Shown piece by piece: positions 11,876 to 19,072 of a stretch of 20,350 nucleotides of DNA. Numbering within the stretch: the first letter of the stretch is position 1; each line of letters starts with the position of its first letter. The translations under genes were made by a program, and so were the position numbers. Source of the stretch: a virus. The stretch lies in the IMG/VR virus record IMGVR_UViG_3300035070_002521, positions 1 to 20,350 of that record. One strand, written 5' to 3'. The notes beneath the pieces are model-generated. The model had not been told where the DNA came from, ran no database searches, and saw only the letters and a program-made list of their open reading frames with translations.

Positions 11876-11899
11876 AAAGCCCCTTAATTGGGGTTTTTT
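11876..11899 (+). terminator. Terminator before the packaging genes
   Basis: CCCC (11880-11883) pairs with GGGG (11890-11893) around TTAATT. The stem is extended by a G-U and A-T pairs, and six T's follow. It ends the CRP-driven membrane-protein unit and isolates terS. Confidence 0.8.
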
Positions 11900-11918
11900 A
11901 TTATTTGAAGATAGGTGA

Positions 11919-11967
11919 TATAATCAAGCTAATTCGGTTAGGCCGATTAACATTAAATCATAAGGTG
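11919..11967 (+). promoter_or_regulatory. Late promoter and conserved leader upstream of terS
   Basis: A perfect -10 TATAAT (11919-11924) without a clear -35, then a hairpin starting about +4 (TCGG 11934-11937, loop TTAGG, CCGA 11943-11946), then CATAAGGTG (11959-11967) carrying the ribosome site. The same order, with the same loop and the same CATAAGGTG, occurs upstream of the scaffold gene at 18343. Confidence 0.65.
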
Positions 11968-11972
11968 ATTAT

Positions 11973-12419
11973 ATGGGTGCAGGTAGACCAACAAAGTACA
12001 AGGAGGAGTATTGCATTCAGGCTGAAAAGCTATGCAAGAAAGGCTTTATTGATGTCGAGATAGCTGACTTTTTTGAGGTAAACGTTGATACAATTTATGA
12101 GTGGAAGAAAAAACACCCTAAATTTTCCGATGCCTTAAAGGATGGGAAGCGTCATTCTGACTCGAAAGTTGAAGACTCACTTTACAATAGGGCGCTTGGT
12201 TATGAGTTCCAAGAAGTAAAGGAAGAGCTAGATGGTGGAGCGGTAACTAAGACCACGAGAACAACCAAGCAACTGGCTGGTGACACTACCGCTCAGATAT
12301 TCTGGCTTAAGAATAGACAGCCTGAAAAATGGCGCGACAAGCAACCAGAATCAACTGTTGATGAATCCCCGATTGGTAGAATTCAGATAGAGGTTGTCGG
12401 TGCGAACGTTAACGATTAA
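11973..12419 (+). CDS. terS: Terminase small subunit
   Basis: A 148-aa DNA-packaging protein that recognises phage DNA and presents it to the large terminase. The N-terminus GAGRPTKYKEEYCIQAEKLC with an HTH (DVEIADFFEVNVDTIYEWKK, residues ~27-46) is typical. HPKFSDALKDGK and SLYNRALGYEFQE follow, then the C-terminal TAQIFWLKNRQPEKWRDK, a hallmark of many small terminases. Length is typical. AAGGTG lies 6 nt before the ATG. The large-subunit gene starts inside its last 20 nt. First gene of the structural module. Confidence 0.93.
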   Translation: MGAGRPTKYKEEYCIQAEKLCKKGFIDVEIADFFEVNVDTIYEWKKKHPKFSDALKDGKRHSDSKVEDSLYNRALGYEFQEVKEELDGGAVTKTTRTTKQLAGDTTAQIFWLKNRQPEKWRDKQPESTVDESPIGRIQIEVVGANVND

Positions 12420-13659
12420 GCCAACTCAGCCACAAGCTGACTTCCATAATCTTACCTGTAAGTATCCAGCGTTCATTGGTGGCTTTGGTACGGGAAAGTC
12501 GGAAACCATGGCTAACCAAGCGTTCATGGATGCCACTCACTCATCTAGCGCACTGATTGGGCTGTATGAGCCTACGTATGACCTTATTCGATTAATCATG
12601 GCTCCTCGAATGGAGGAGAAGCTATCCGATTATGGTATTAGGTATAAGTACAACAAGTCTGAAAATATCATCTACACTTCATCACCTCAGATTGGTGACT
12701 TCATTCTTAGGACGATGGATAACCCAGCTCGCATCGTTGGTTATGAAACGTATAGAGCGCATTGCGATGAGATTGATACTCTAAAGGAAGACCACGCGAG
12801 AGAGGCTTGGATAAAGATAATCGCTCGCAATCGTCAATCACCTGCTGGTGTGGAGAATCCATTTAATAGGGTTAGCGCTTATTCAACGCCTGAAGGGTTT
12901 AGGTTCATGTACAACACATGGAAGAAAAACCCTAAGCCTAGCTATAAGATGATTCAAGCATCAACAATGTCAAACCCATTCCTTCCTGCTGACTATGTTG
13001 AGGCGCTTAAGGAGTCTTATCCAGAGCAGTTAATTGAGGCTTACCTTAATGGTGACTTTGTTAACCTGACTGCTGGTCAAGTCTACAATCAATACTCAAA
13101 GGGTAACGAATCAAACGAGGTTGTTACTGATAGTGATTTAACTCTAGCTATTGGCATGGACTTTAACGTGCAGCACATGGCGGCAAGGGTATTTGTTTAT
13201 CGCGATGGTATTCCGCATTGTGTTGATGAGTTTAATGAGCTTTATGATACGTCTGACATGATTGAGAATATTCAGATGCGCTATCCTGATAAGAAGATTG
13301 TTATCTATCCAGATGCATCAGGTAAAAACAGGAAGACTAACGGGGCTGATGAGACTGATATCAAGTTACTTAAAAAGGCAGGATTCAGAGTCAAGGCTAA
13401 AGAGGCTAACCCAAGAGTTAAGACTAGGGTTAACTCAGTTAACGCAATGTTCTGCAATGCTAAAGGTGAAAGGCGTCTATTTGTGAACAAGGACAAGTGT
13501 CCAGTCACGCATGACGAGCTAAGCCAGCAAGTGTACAATGACAAGGGCGAGCCTGATAAATCGGCAGGCAAAGACCACGGGAACGACGCATTTGGCTATT
13601 TCATAGCTTACGAGCATCCAATCGGTGAAGTTAGGAAACGCTTCGCAATACACGGGTAA
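12400..13659 (+). CDS. terL: Terminase large subunit
   Basis: The 419-aa ATPase-nuclease motor that pumps DNA into the prohead and cuts it. ATPase part: Walker A GGFGTGKS (about 27-34), Walker B-like AHCDEID with acidic pair at about 123-124, and a coupling-type AYSTPEG near 160-166. Nuclease part (RNase H-like): D near 254 in GMDFN, D near 305 in YPDASG, and a final acidic pair in KDHGNDAFGYFI (~392-396). The GTG at 12400 is preferred to a TTG 6 nt upstream because AGAGG is at good spacing for GTG. It overlaps terS by 20 nt, indicating coupled translation. Confidence 0.94.
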   Translation: MRTLTIKPTQPQADFHNLTCKYPAFIGGFGTGKSETMANQAFMDATHSSSALIGLYEPTYDLIRLIMAPRMEEKLSDYGIRYKYNKSENIIYTSSPQIGDFILRTMDNPARIVGYETYRAHCDEIDTLKEDHAREAWIKIIARNRQSPAGVENPFNRVSAYSTPEGFRFMYNTWKKNPKPSYKMIQASTMSNPFLPADYVEALKESYPEQLIEAYLNGDFVNLTAGQVYNQYSKGNESNEVVTDSDLTLAIGMDFNVQHMAARVFVYRDGIPHCVDEFNELYDTSDMIENIQMRYPDKKIVIYPDASGKNRKTNGADETDIKLLKKAGFRVKAKEANPRVKTRVNSVNAMFCNAKGERRLFVNKDKCPVTHDELSQQVYNDKGEPDKSAGKDHGNDAFGYFIAYEHPIGEVRKRFAIHG

Positions 13660-13664
13660 ATACA

Positions 13665-15107
13665 ATGGAAACAAAACTAGACAAAGGTTATACCGACAAC
13701 CTCCCATTATGGGCTCAGGTTCGTGCGGCTATTCGAGGTAAGCAAGGGGCCATTAAGTTACTTGATGGTAATTGTGGTTATTACGGATTGGTGTCGCCTG
13801 CATATCGTGTGACTAATGATAATCACGCTGTTGTGAATGAGCGTCGCAAGTCATACTTTGCGCGCGGTCGATTCTTTAACGCTACCGGTCGAACTCATGA
13901 CGCTTACGTTGGAATGGTTGGCGCAAAACCTGTTGAGACTGAAGTTCCAGAGGGTCTAGCTGGCTTTATGGAAAGTGTCGACGGTGAAAACTCAACTATC
14001 AATGACTTTGCGCTAGAGATTGCGTCCGAGCTATTGGTTACTGGTCGTTACGGTGTATTAGTTGACCCACCAAGCAATGAAGGCAAGACTCGCAGCCAAA
14101 TGCAGCCTGCAAAACTGATTGGCTACAATGCCGAAGCAATGCCTCATCACGTGGTATCTGGTGGCAAGTTAGTGCTGGTGGACTTGCTTGAGCTGTATTG
14201 GGAAAAGGAGGGTGATGAGTACGAGTGCAAAGAACAAGTGCGCCGCCTTGAGTTAATCGAAGGTGTTTATACATCAAAGATTAAGCGTGATGGTGATTGG
14301 GAATCTATCGTAAAGCCTACCATCGATAATAAGACTCTTGATTACATCCCATTCCAGTTCTTTGGCTCAGAGCAGAATAAGCCGATTTATGACCGCCCGG
14401 TAATGTTTGATTTGGCTCATGAGAATATGGGTCACTTCCAATTAAGCTGTGACAACCTGGAGAACTTGCATTATCACGGGCAGGGTATGACTAACGTGTT
14501 TAGTGACGCTGACCCAGATAGCATTGCTGAGATGAATCCAGATGGTATCGATGTGGGCGCTAAAGGTGTTAACCAATTCGCGCAACAGGATAGAGTTGAG
14601 ATTCTACAGATTGCGGCTACTGGTGCTATCTCCACAGAAATGGAGCGAGTAGAAAAGCGCATGATTATGTTGGGCGCTCAAGTAACTCAAGATGCAGCCA
14701 CTAATCAGACTCTAGGCGCTAAAGAGATTGAATCTAATGCGTCTACCAGTCAGCTAAAGCGAATCGCTGTAAACACATCCAAGGGCTTGCAATGGTGTAT
14801 CGAACAGGCCGCATTGTTCATGAGTGTTACTGGCGAGATTAAAGTAAAAGTTAATGACCAATTCGTAACTGATGACATGACAGCCCAAGATGTTCAATCA
14901 GTATTCCAAGCGGTTCAAGGCGGTTCGCTACCTCAATCAGTATTGCTTAACACTGCGAGAAAGGCAGGTTACACAGATAAGACTAACGAGGAGCTTATTG
15001 AGGAACTTGAAGAGTCTGGTATTGAAGGTTCAACTGAGCGTGAGGCTGAATTGCAAATGGAGATTGACAACCTGCGTGAGCAACTGGCTAACCAGGGTGG
15101 TGAGTAG
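13665..15107 (+). CDS. Portal protein, DUF4055 type
   Basis: A 480-aa portal that forms the ring at one head vertex through which DNA is packaged. It shows the DUF4055 style: ERRKSYFARGRFFNATGRTH and YVGMVGAKPV near 58-90, SVDGENSTINDFALEIASEL near 105-125, then TGRYGVLVDPP, and the long helical stretch NLENLHYHGQGM in the wing/stem region. The C-terminus is a charged coiled coil (EREAELQMEIDNLREQLANQ). It lies between terL and the MuF-type gene, the usual portal position. It starts 5 nt after terL and its TAG overlaps the next GTG. Confidence 0.88.
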   Translation: METKLDKGYTDNLPLWAQVRAAIRGKQGAIKLLDGNCGYYGLVSPAYRVTNDNHAVVNERRKSYFARGRFFNATGRTHDAYVGMVGAKPVETEVPEGLAGFMESVDGENSTINDFALEIASELLVTGRYGVLVDPPSNEGKTRSQMQPAKLIGYNAEAMPHHVVSGGKLVLVDLLELYWEKEGDEYECKEQVRRLELIEGVYTSKIKRDGDWESIVKPTIDNKTLDYIPFQFFGSEQNKPIYDRPVMFDLAHENMGHFQLSCDNLENLHYHGQGMTNVFSDADPDSIAEMNPDGIDVGAKGVNQFAQQDRVEILQIAATGAISTEMERVEKRMIMLGAQVTQDAATNQTLGAKEIESNASTSQLKRIAVNTSKGLQWCIEQAALFMSVTGEIKVKVNDQFVTDDMTAQDVQSVFQAVQGGSLPQSVLLNTARKAGYTDKTNEELIEELEESGIEGSTEREAELQMEIDNLREQLANQGGE

Positions 15108-16216
15108 TGGCGATAAACCAAGAGTTAACAGCTATTGAGGCTCAGCATGGTGTTTATATTCAACGCCTAGCTGTGCAGTATGGCAACGAGTCCAAGCCTT
15201 TTATCGATTCAATGAGCGAGCGCATTAGTGCTCGCATCAATCGAGAGGTTGGCAAAAATCTAACGTCCAATCGCAAGGCTAAGTTGCTAGAAGATATCGA
15301 CGCGATTGTTAGTGAGGAACTAAAGGGCTACACGGACTCACTCAAAGCTAACAATGCAGACCTAGGTAAGTATGAGGCAGACTTTCAGGCTAAGACGCTA
15401 TCTAGCCTATACCAAGCAACTGAGGCTGCATCGATATCTAAGTCGGTTATCAAGACTAATGCTAACAACACTCTAATCAAACTTGGTGATGACTCATACA
15501 CGGGCTACACGCAGATGCTTAACAATTACGTTAGGCAGAATAGGGAGCAGATTGACAACATCGTACAGCAAGGCTTTGTGAGCGGCGCAACAACGCGAGA
15601 GATTGCATCGCAGGTATTAAGCGAGGTTGATAATCGAATTGTTAAGACTCGCAAGCAGGCTATGAATATTGCAAAGACCGGTTCGAACCACTATGCAAAC
15701 TCGGCGCGCAAAACTTACTTCGATGATGAGCCTATTGTTATTGGCACTCGCAGGATTGCAACGCTTGACAGTCAAACGTCTCAATACTGCCGAGGAATTG
15801 ATAACACAGTCGTACTAAAGACTGATTCTAACTATCGCAAAGCTTTTTCGCCGTTCCATCCGGGTTGTCGTACGGCAAACATCCCAGAGGTTGATTCGCG
15901 ATATAAGCACGAAGATGATGGCGGCGAACGACCTGAAAACTTCCGTAATGCTAACGATGGATTACTTGAGCCAGGTGTTACCAGCTCAAAGAAAACCTAT
16001 TACGAGGCAATTAAAGGTTTGGATGCTAAATCGCAGGACGCAATTCTTGGCCCCACACTAGGCAGGGCATTCCGTAAAGGCATCAAAGAAGGCTCACTAA
16101 CTCCAGAGTCATTCGCTAAGTTGACGATTGATGAGAAGAACCTAAAGCCCCTAACCCTTCGCGAGATGGAAGCAAAGGACAGCGAGCTATCAAGGCTAAT
16201 CAAATCAGTTAAATGA
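15107..16216 (+). CDS. Minor head protein, SPP1 gp7 / Mu F type
   Basis: A 369-aa head morphogenesis protein, usually a minor component bound near the portal. The N-terminal ~190 residues are helical (VRQNREQIDNIVQQGFVSGA near 142-161 is the family's R-x-x-I-x-x-G-x-x-x-G region). The conserved MuF core is at 219-261: TLDSQTSQYCRGIDNTV with C228, and SPFHPGCRTANIPEV with H251-P-G-C-R255. The remaining ~100 residues carry no toxin domain that I recognise. The GTG start overlaps the portal stop (TAGTG), with GGGTGGTGAG upstream. Confidence 0.9.
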   Translation: MAINQELTAIEAQHGVYIQRLAVQYGNESKPFIDSMSERISARINREVGKNLTSNRKAKLLEDIDAIVSEELKGYTDSLKANNADLGKYEADFQAKTLSSLYQATEAASISKSVIKTNANNTLIKLGDDSYTGYTQMLNNYVRQNREQIDNIVQQGFVSGATTREIASQVLSEVDNRIVKTRKQAMNIAKTGSNHYANSARKTYFDDEPIVIGTRRIATLDSQTSQYCRGIDNTVVLKTDSNYRKAFSPFHPGCRTANIPEVDSRYKHEDDGGERPENFRNANDGLLEPGVTSSKKTYYEAIKGLDAKSQDAILGPTLGRAFRKGIKEGSLTPESFAKLTIDEKNLKPLTLREMEAKDSELSRLIKSVK

Positions 16217-16238
16217 TCTAACCCGAAATTGAAAACCC

Positions 16239-16263
16239 AAGCCCACTTATTTGTGGGCTTTTT
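16239..16263 (+). terminator. Terminator after the MuF-type head gene
   Basis: A perfect 8-bp stem AAGCCCAC/GTGGGCTT (16239-16246 and 16253-16260) with a 6-nt loop, followed by T's. It separates the terS-portal-MuF unit from the inserted accessory cassette. Confidence 0.88.
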
Positions 16264-16275
16264 GTGTGTGAAATA

Positions 16276-16318
16276 TGAGACATGCATCACTGTTTTGGCT
16301 TTAGAGGTTCGCTATAGT
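16276..16318 (+). promoter_or_regulatory. Degenerate CRP-like promoter for the head-region cassette
   Basis: TGAGA-N6-TCACT (16276-16291; 8 of 10 consensus positions) with TATAGT at 16313-16318, 37 nt from site start as in the other copies. The -35 position reads CTGTTT. A small inverted repeat (CAGC 16330-16333, GCTG 16339-16342) lies just after the expected transcript start. Confidence 0.5.
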
Positions 16319-16363
16319 TACTCAATCGGCAGCGCAGTGCTGTTTTAACTAAGGATAAGAATT

Positions 16364-16570
16364 ATGAAAGTCGACCTAACAATTGAATGTAAGAAAGTAT
16401 CTGAAATTGACCCGTGGAGTGTGCATCGCCTAGATGTTAGTTTGGTTGATGCATGCTTGGATTCTGTAATTGAAAGTGTTGGTCTTGAAAAGTTGCTTAA
16501 CCACATTGGTGAAAATGACTTGATTGAGCACCTTGAGAATCGTGGTTTTAAAATTACAGATGAGCAGTAG
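16364..16570 (+). CDS. Hypothetical protein, 68 aa
   Basis: An acidic, helical protein (MKVDLTIECKKVSEIDPWSV..., then VDACLDSVIESVGLEKLLNH) with AAGGAT before the ATG. First gene after the CRP-like promoter in the block between MuF and scaffold. Not recognised as a structural protein; more likely accessory. Confidence 0.65.
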   Translation: MKVDLTIECKKVSEIDPWSVHRLDVSLVDACLDSVIESVGLEKLLNHIGENDLIEHLENRGFKITDEQ

Positions 16571-16584
16571 GAAAGGAAAGCAAA

Positions 16585-16629
16585 ATGACAACATATAACA
16601 GTTACGCAGAAGCTAAGATTGAAAAATAA
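16585..16629 (+). pseudogene. 14-codon gene remnant similar to start of the 17570 gene
   Basis: A short ORF, MTTYNSYAEAKIEK then stop, with a strong ribosome site (AGGAAAGGAAAG). Its N-terminus parallels the start of the 238-aa protein at 17570 (MNYSSFADAKIAHP): Y-N/S-S-Y/F-A-E/D-A-K-I. The nucleotide sequences have diverged, mostly at third positions. It lies directly upstream of the endonuclease gene, so it may be the truncated front of a gene interrupted or replaced when the endonuclease arrived. It could instead be an independent tiny gene. Confidence 0.45.
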
Positions 16630-16678
16630 ATCATGCGGTGTTAAAGTGCAGTTGATTAATTTTATGGACGGTTGATTT

Positions 16679-17566
16679 ATGAGAAAGAATCTTACCTATG
16701 ATTACTGCGCTAGCATTTGCTCTGAATTTAAAACAAGGTCGGAGATATCAAGAGAGCACCAGACAGTGTACAAAAAGGTAATTCAAAGCGGATGGAGTGA
16801 ACTTCTTCCTAGTAGAGCCAATACAGAGCATACAAGGGATAGCTGCATGACCAATGCTGCAAAGTGCAAAACAAGGGGTGAGTTTGCCAAGCGCTACCAA
16901 GGGATGTACAGGACTAGTAGAAAGAATGGATGGATGGACGACTTCTTTCCAGGTAGTGGTATAGCAAAGCCACAGGCTTGGAGTCTACTTTCGGCAGTTA
17001 GAGAGGCAAAAAAGCATCTCAGCTCAGGTGATCTAATGCGATCAAATAGGTCTGCATACAATTATCTTAAAGATCTGCATCTAGTTTCAAGGGTTTTTGG
17101 GAATAGAAGTAAGGACTTTTGGACGCCTGGAGTGATGAGGGCTCATGCTTTGCTTTGTGAAAATAGGAGTGATTTTTATAGATATTACAGGTCTGCGTAT
17201 TCAGCTATGAACAGACTTAATTGCAAGGAATATGTAATAGCAGACATACCAAGAGGAAAGGCTGACTCTGATATTTTTTACGCATGGCAGGTAATATCAC
17301 CATCATGCATGGACGTATGGAAGGTTGGGGTTGCGTCGTCAAAAATAAAGCACAAACAGAGAGCTTCAGATGTATCAAGAAGTCTAGGCGTATCAATTGG
17401 CACATACTTCCAGAAGTCGATCGGAGAAAAGTCTGCCTTAATGCTGGAGAGAGAAGTGCTAGATCGGTTTGATGGGTTTTCTGGAATGTCTGGCGATGGA
17501 TCCACCGAACTAATAATTGCAACGCCGAGTGATATTGAGAATATTTTTAATAAATTAGGATGGTAA
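16679..17566 (+). CDS. Putative homing endonuclease: HTH-like repeats plus GIY-YIG domain
   Basis: A 295-aa protein. The N-terminal two thirds hold four related repeats of about 35-40 residues (9-43, 57-90, 105-140, 153-187), each with the plan K-T/S-R-S/G-E/D-F...Y...G-W. Examples are KTRSEISREHQTVYKKVIQS and KTRGEFAKRYQGMYRTSRKN, a pattern seen in DNA-binding parts of phage mobile endonucleases. The C-terminus (~198-293) reads as a GIY-YIG nuclease of the T5orf172/MUG113 type: IFYAWQV, VWKVGVAS, R228 in KQRASDVS and E258 in LMLEREVLDRF. Arginine codons are mostly AGA/AGG, unlike the CGY codons of the capsid gene, which suggests foreign origin. It sits in a structural module beside a gene remnant, as expected for a free-standing homing endonuclease. 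Activity is inferred. Confidence 0.72.
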   Translation: MRKNLTYDYCASICSEFKTRSEISREHQTVYKKVIQSGWSELLPSRANTEHTRDSCMTNAAKCKTRGEFAKRYQGMYRTSRKNGWMDDFFPGSGIAKPQAWSLLSAVREAKKHLSSGDLMRSNRSAYNYLKDLHLVSRVFGNRSKDFWTPGVMRAHALLCENRSDFYRYYRSAYSAMNRLNCKEYVIADIPRGKADSDIFYAWQVISPSCMDVWKVGVASSKIKHKQRASDVSRSLGVSIGTYFQKSIGEKSALMLEREVLDRFDGFSGMSGDGSTELIIATPSDIENIFNKLGW

Positions 17567-17569
17567 ATT

Positions 17570-18286
17570 ATGAATTACAGTAGTTTTGCTGATGCAAAAA
17601 TCGCACACCCAGATGAAGATATTTATTCTTACAAGGGTAAATACCAGACAGGTAGTGCACCATGCAGACTTGGCGAGATGTGGAATAAATGCAACCCTGC
17701 CGACCACTGCATGACAGTTGAGAAATTCTTGGCTGATGGTCATAAGTTTATTGAGGGGGATGTTTATCTAAACTCAGATGGCCGAACTCTTGGCGTTGTA
17801 AATATTCCAGACTACAACAATAAGCGATCAACTATTGATTGTGGTTTGTATGTTCTGCGCGCAGCAGCACTAGAGGAAAAGTCTAGCGAAAAGGTTGAGT
17901 GGGATGGTAAAGGATTGCCGCCTGTCGGTGTTGAATGTGAGGTTGTGTTTGTCGAGCATGAGCACAAAGGTTATGGTGAGTTTCTTGTCCTTGGTTATCA
18001 CTCTAATTATGTATGGATGGAGTATGTTGGCGAGCTAAGTAATAAATCAAAACACTACACAGCTAGAGTTGAGTTGGTTAAATTCCGAAAACCAGAAACC
18101 CAACAACAACGCGAAGACCGTGAGCGATTGGAAGCGGCTATTGAGCTTCATGATTTGTTCAATAACACTTACTACAATGGTGATATGGAAGGAGTTTCAA
18201 ATACTGAGTGGGGTAACGCACCAGAACAACTTAAGAAATGCTATTTCGAAATGGTAGACAAAACCAACTACCGAATCAGCAAATAA
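17570..18286 (+). CDS. Conserved phage-type hypothetical protein, 238 aa
   Basis: A soluble protein with the segment WDGKGLPPVGVECEVVFVEH near 105-124, a motif (G-L-P-P-V-G-x-E-C-E) recurrent in accessory proteins of gammaproteobacterial phages. It is followed by a beta-rich region (YGEFLVLGYHSNYVWMEYVG) and a helical tail beginning FRKPETQQQREDRERLEAAI, also common in that group. The N-terminal ~70 residues (ADAKIAHPDEDIYSYKGKYQ ...) resemble the 14-codon remnant at 16585. It starts 3 nt after the endonuclease stop with AGGATGG as ribosome site located inside the endonuclease gene. Function unknown. Confidence 0.7.
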   Translation: MNYSSFADAKIAHPDEDIYSYKGKYQTGSAPCRLGEMWNKCNPADHCMTVEKFLADGHKFIEGDVYLNSDGRTLGVVNIPDYNNKRSTIDCGLYVLRAAALEEKSSEKVEWDGKGLPPVGVECEVVFVEHEHKGYGEFLVLGYHSNYVWMEYVGELSNKSKHYTARVELVKFRKPETQQQREDRERLEAAIELHDLFNNTYYNGDMEGVSNTEWGNAPEQLKKCYFEMVDKTNYRISK

Positions 18287-18290
18287 AACC

Positions 18291-18320
18291 AAGCCTCGCC
18301 ATTGTGCGGGGCTTTAATTT
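18291..18320 (+). terminator. Terminator before the scaffold promoter
   Basis: A 9-bp stem AAGCCTCGC/GCGGGGCTT (18291-18299 and 18306-18314, one G-U pair), with loop CATTGT, followed by the T-rich TAATTT. It ends the accessory cassette. Confidence 0.78.
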
Positions 18321-18342
18321 GTAAGTATTGACTTTTGAATGT

Positions 18343-18394
18343 TATAATCATTTCGTGCGGTTAGGTCGCATAATATATTCAAACGCATAAGGTG
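18343..18394 (+). promoter_or_regulatory. Late promoter and conserved leader upstream of scaffold
   Basis: TATAAT (18343-18348), then a hairpin near +2 (TGCGG 18356-18360, loop TTAGG, TCGCA 18366-18370), then CATAAGGTG (18386-18394) as ribosome site. Order, loop and ribosome segment match those before terS, while the stem bases differ but still pair. TTGACT at 18328 is too close (9 bp) to act as the -35. Confidence 0.65.
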
Positions 18395-18401
18395 CATTGG
18401 A

Positions 18402-19061
18402 ATGAACTTAGAACAATTACTTGCTTTAGGTCTTGATGAAGACAAGGCAAAACAGGTCGCAGCACTTCATGATGAAGATGTTACCGGCTTGAAAACAAAG
18501 AATACCGAGTTGCTTGGTAAGTTTGAGTCGTATAAAACTGACTTGAGCACTAAAGACCAAGCGATTGAAGATGCTCGACAGGTTGCAGCTGCTGCTGAAG
18601 AGGCTAAGCTAAAAGCCAACGGTGACATGGAAGGTCTGAAGAAGCATTATGAGGAGCAACTAGCTAACACTACAGCTCAAATGAAACTTCAAACTGAAAC
18701 AGCTCAGAACGCACTTAAGCAGCGTGACTTATCAGAGGTTCATTCTGACATTATGCGCGGTGTACATGAAAACTTCACACCGGCAGCTCAGGCTTTACTG
18801 AGTGCAAACACAGAAGTTAGCTATGACGAGCAAGGCAATAAGAAAGTAACTATTCGTCACGGCGATAAAGAATTTAACACAACTGCTGATTTTAAAGAGT
18901 TTGCAAAAACAGACCCTACATGGTCGGCAATGTTAAGTGCACCTAATACTCAGGGTTTAGGCGCGAATGGCAATCGAGGCGGCGAGGCCCCTTCGCACCA
19001 TGGTAAATCTTACTCAGAGATGTCTTTGAGTGAGCAAATCGAATACAACTCACAAAAGTAA
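18402..19061 (+). CDS. Capsid scaffolding protein
   Basis: A 219-aa protein placed just before the major capsid gene, as scaffolds are. It is acidic and helical. A long heptad-like coiled coil runs from about 25 to 108 (LKTKNTELLGKFESYKTDLS, then EGLKKHYEEQLANTTAQMKL), followed by a C-terminal region with YDEQGNKKVTIRHGDKEF and an end rich in glycine and serine. This is the style of gp20-like (DUF4355) scaffolds, which guide shell assembly and leave before packaging. No protease motif is seen. AAGGTG precedes the ATG, from the conserved late leader. Confidence 0.82.
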   Translation: MNLEQLLALGLDEDKAKQVAALHDEDVTGLKTKNTELLGKFESYKTDLSTKDQAIEDARQVAAAAEEAKLKANGDMEGLKKHYEEQLANTTAQMKLQTETAQNALKQRDLSEVHSDIMRGVHENFTPAAQALLSANTEVSYDEQGNKKVTIRHGDKEFNTTADFKEFAKTDPTWSAMLSAPNTQGLGANGNRGGEAPSHHGKSYSEMSLSEQIEYNSQK

Positions 19062-19072
19062 GGTAATTAATT

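Noticed and set aside
14447-14462. Another TGTGA near a C/A-rich stretch inside the portal gene
   Set aside because: No TCACA half at the right distance and no promoter context; chance half-site.
15990-16216. Possible toxin domain at the MuF C-terminus
   Set aside because: The last ~100 residues show no recognisable polymorphic-toxin motif and no immunity gene follows.
17217-17522. Minus-strand open frames inside the endonuclease gene
   Set aside because: No start signals, composition follows the antisense of the sense gene, and they conflict with the GIY-YIG reading.
18328-18348. TTGACT/TATAAT as a standard sigma70 pair before the scaffold
   Set aside because: The spacer is only 9 bp, far below the workable 15-19 bp.
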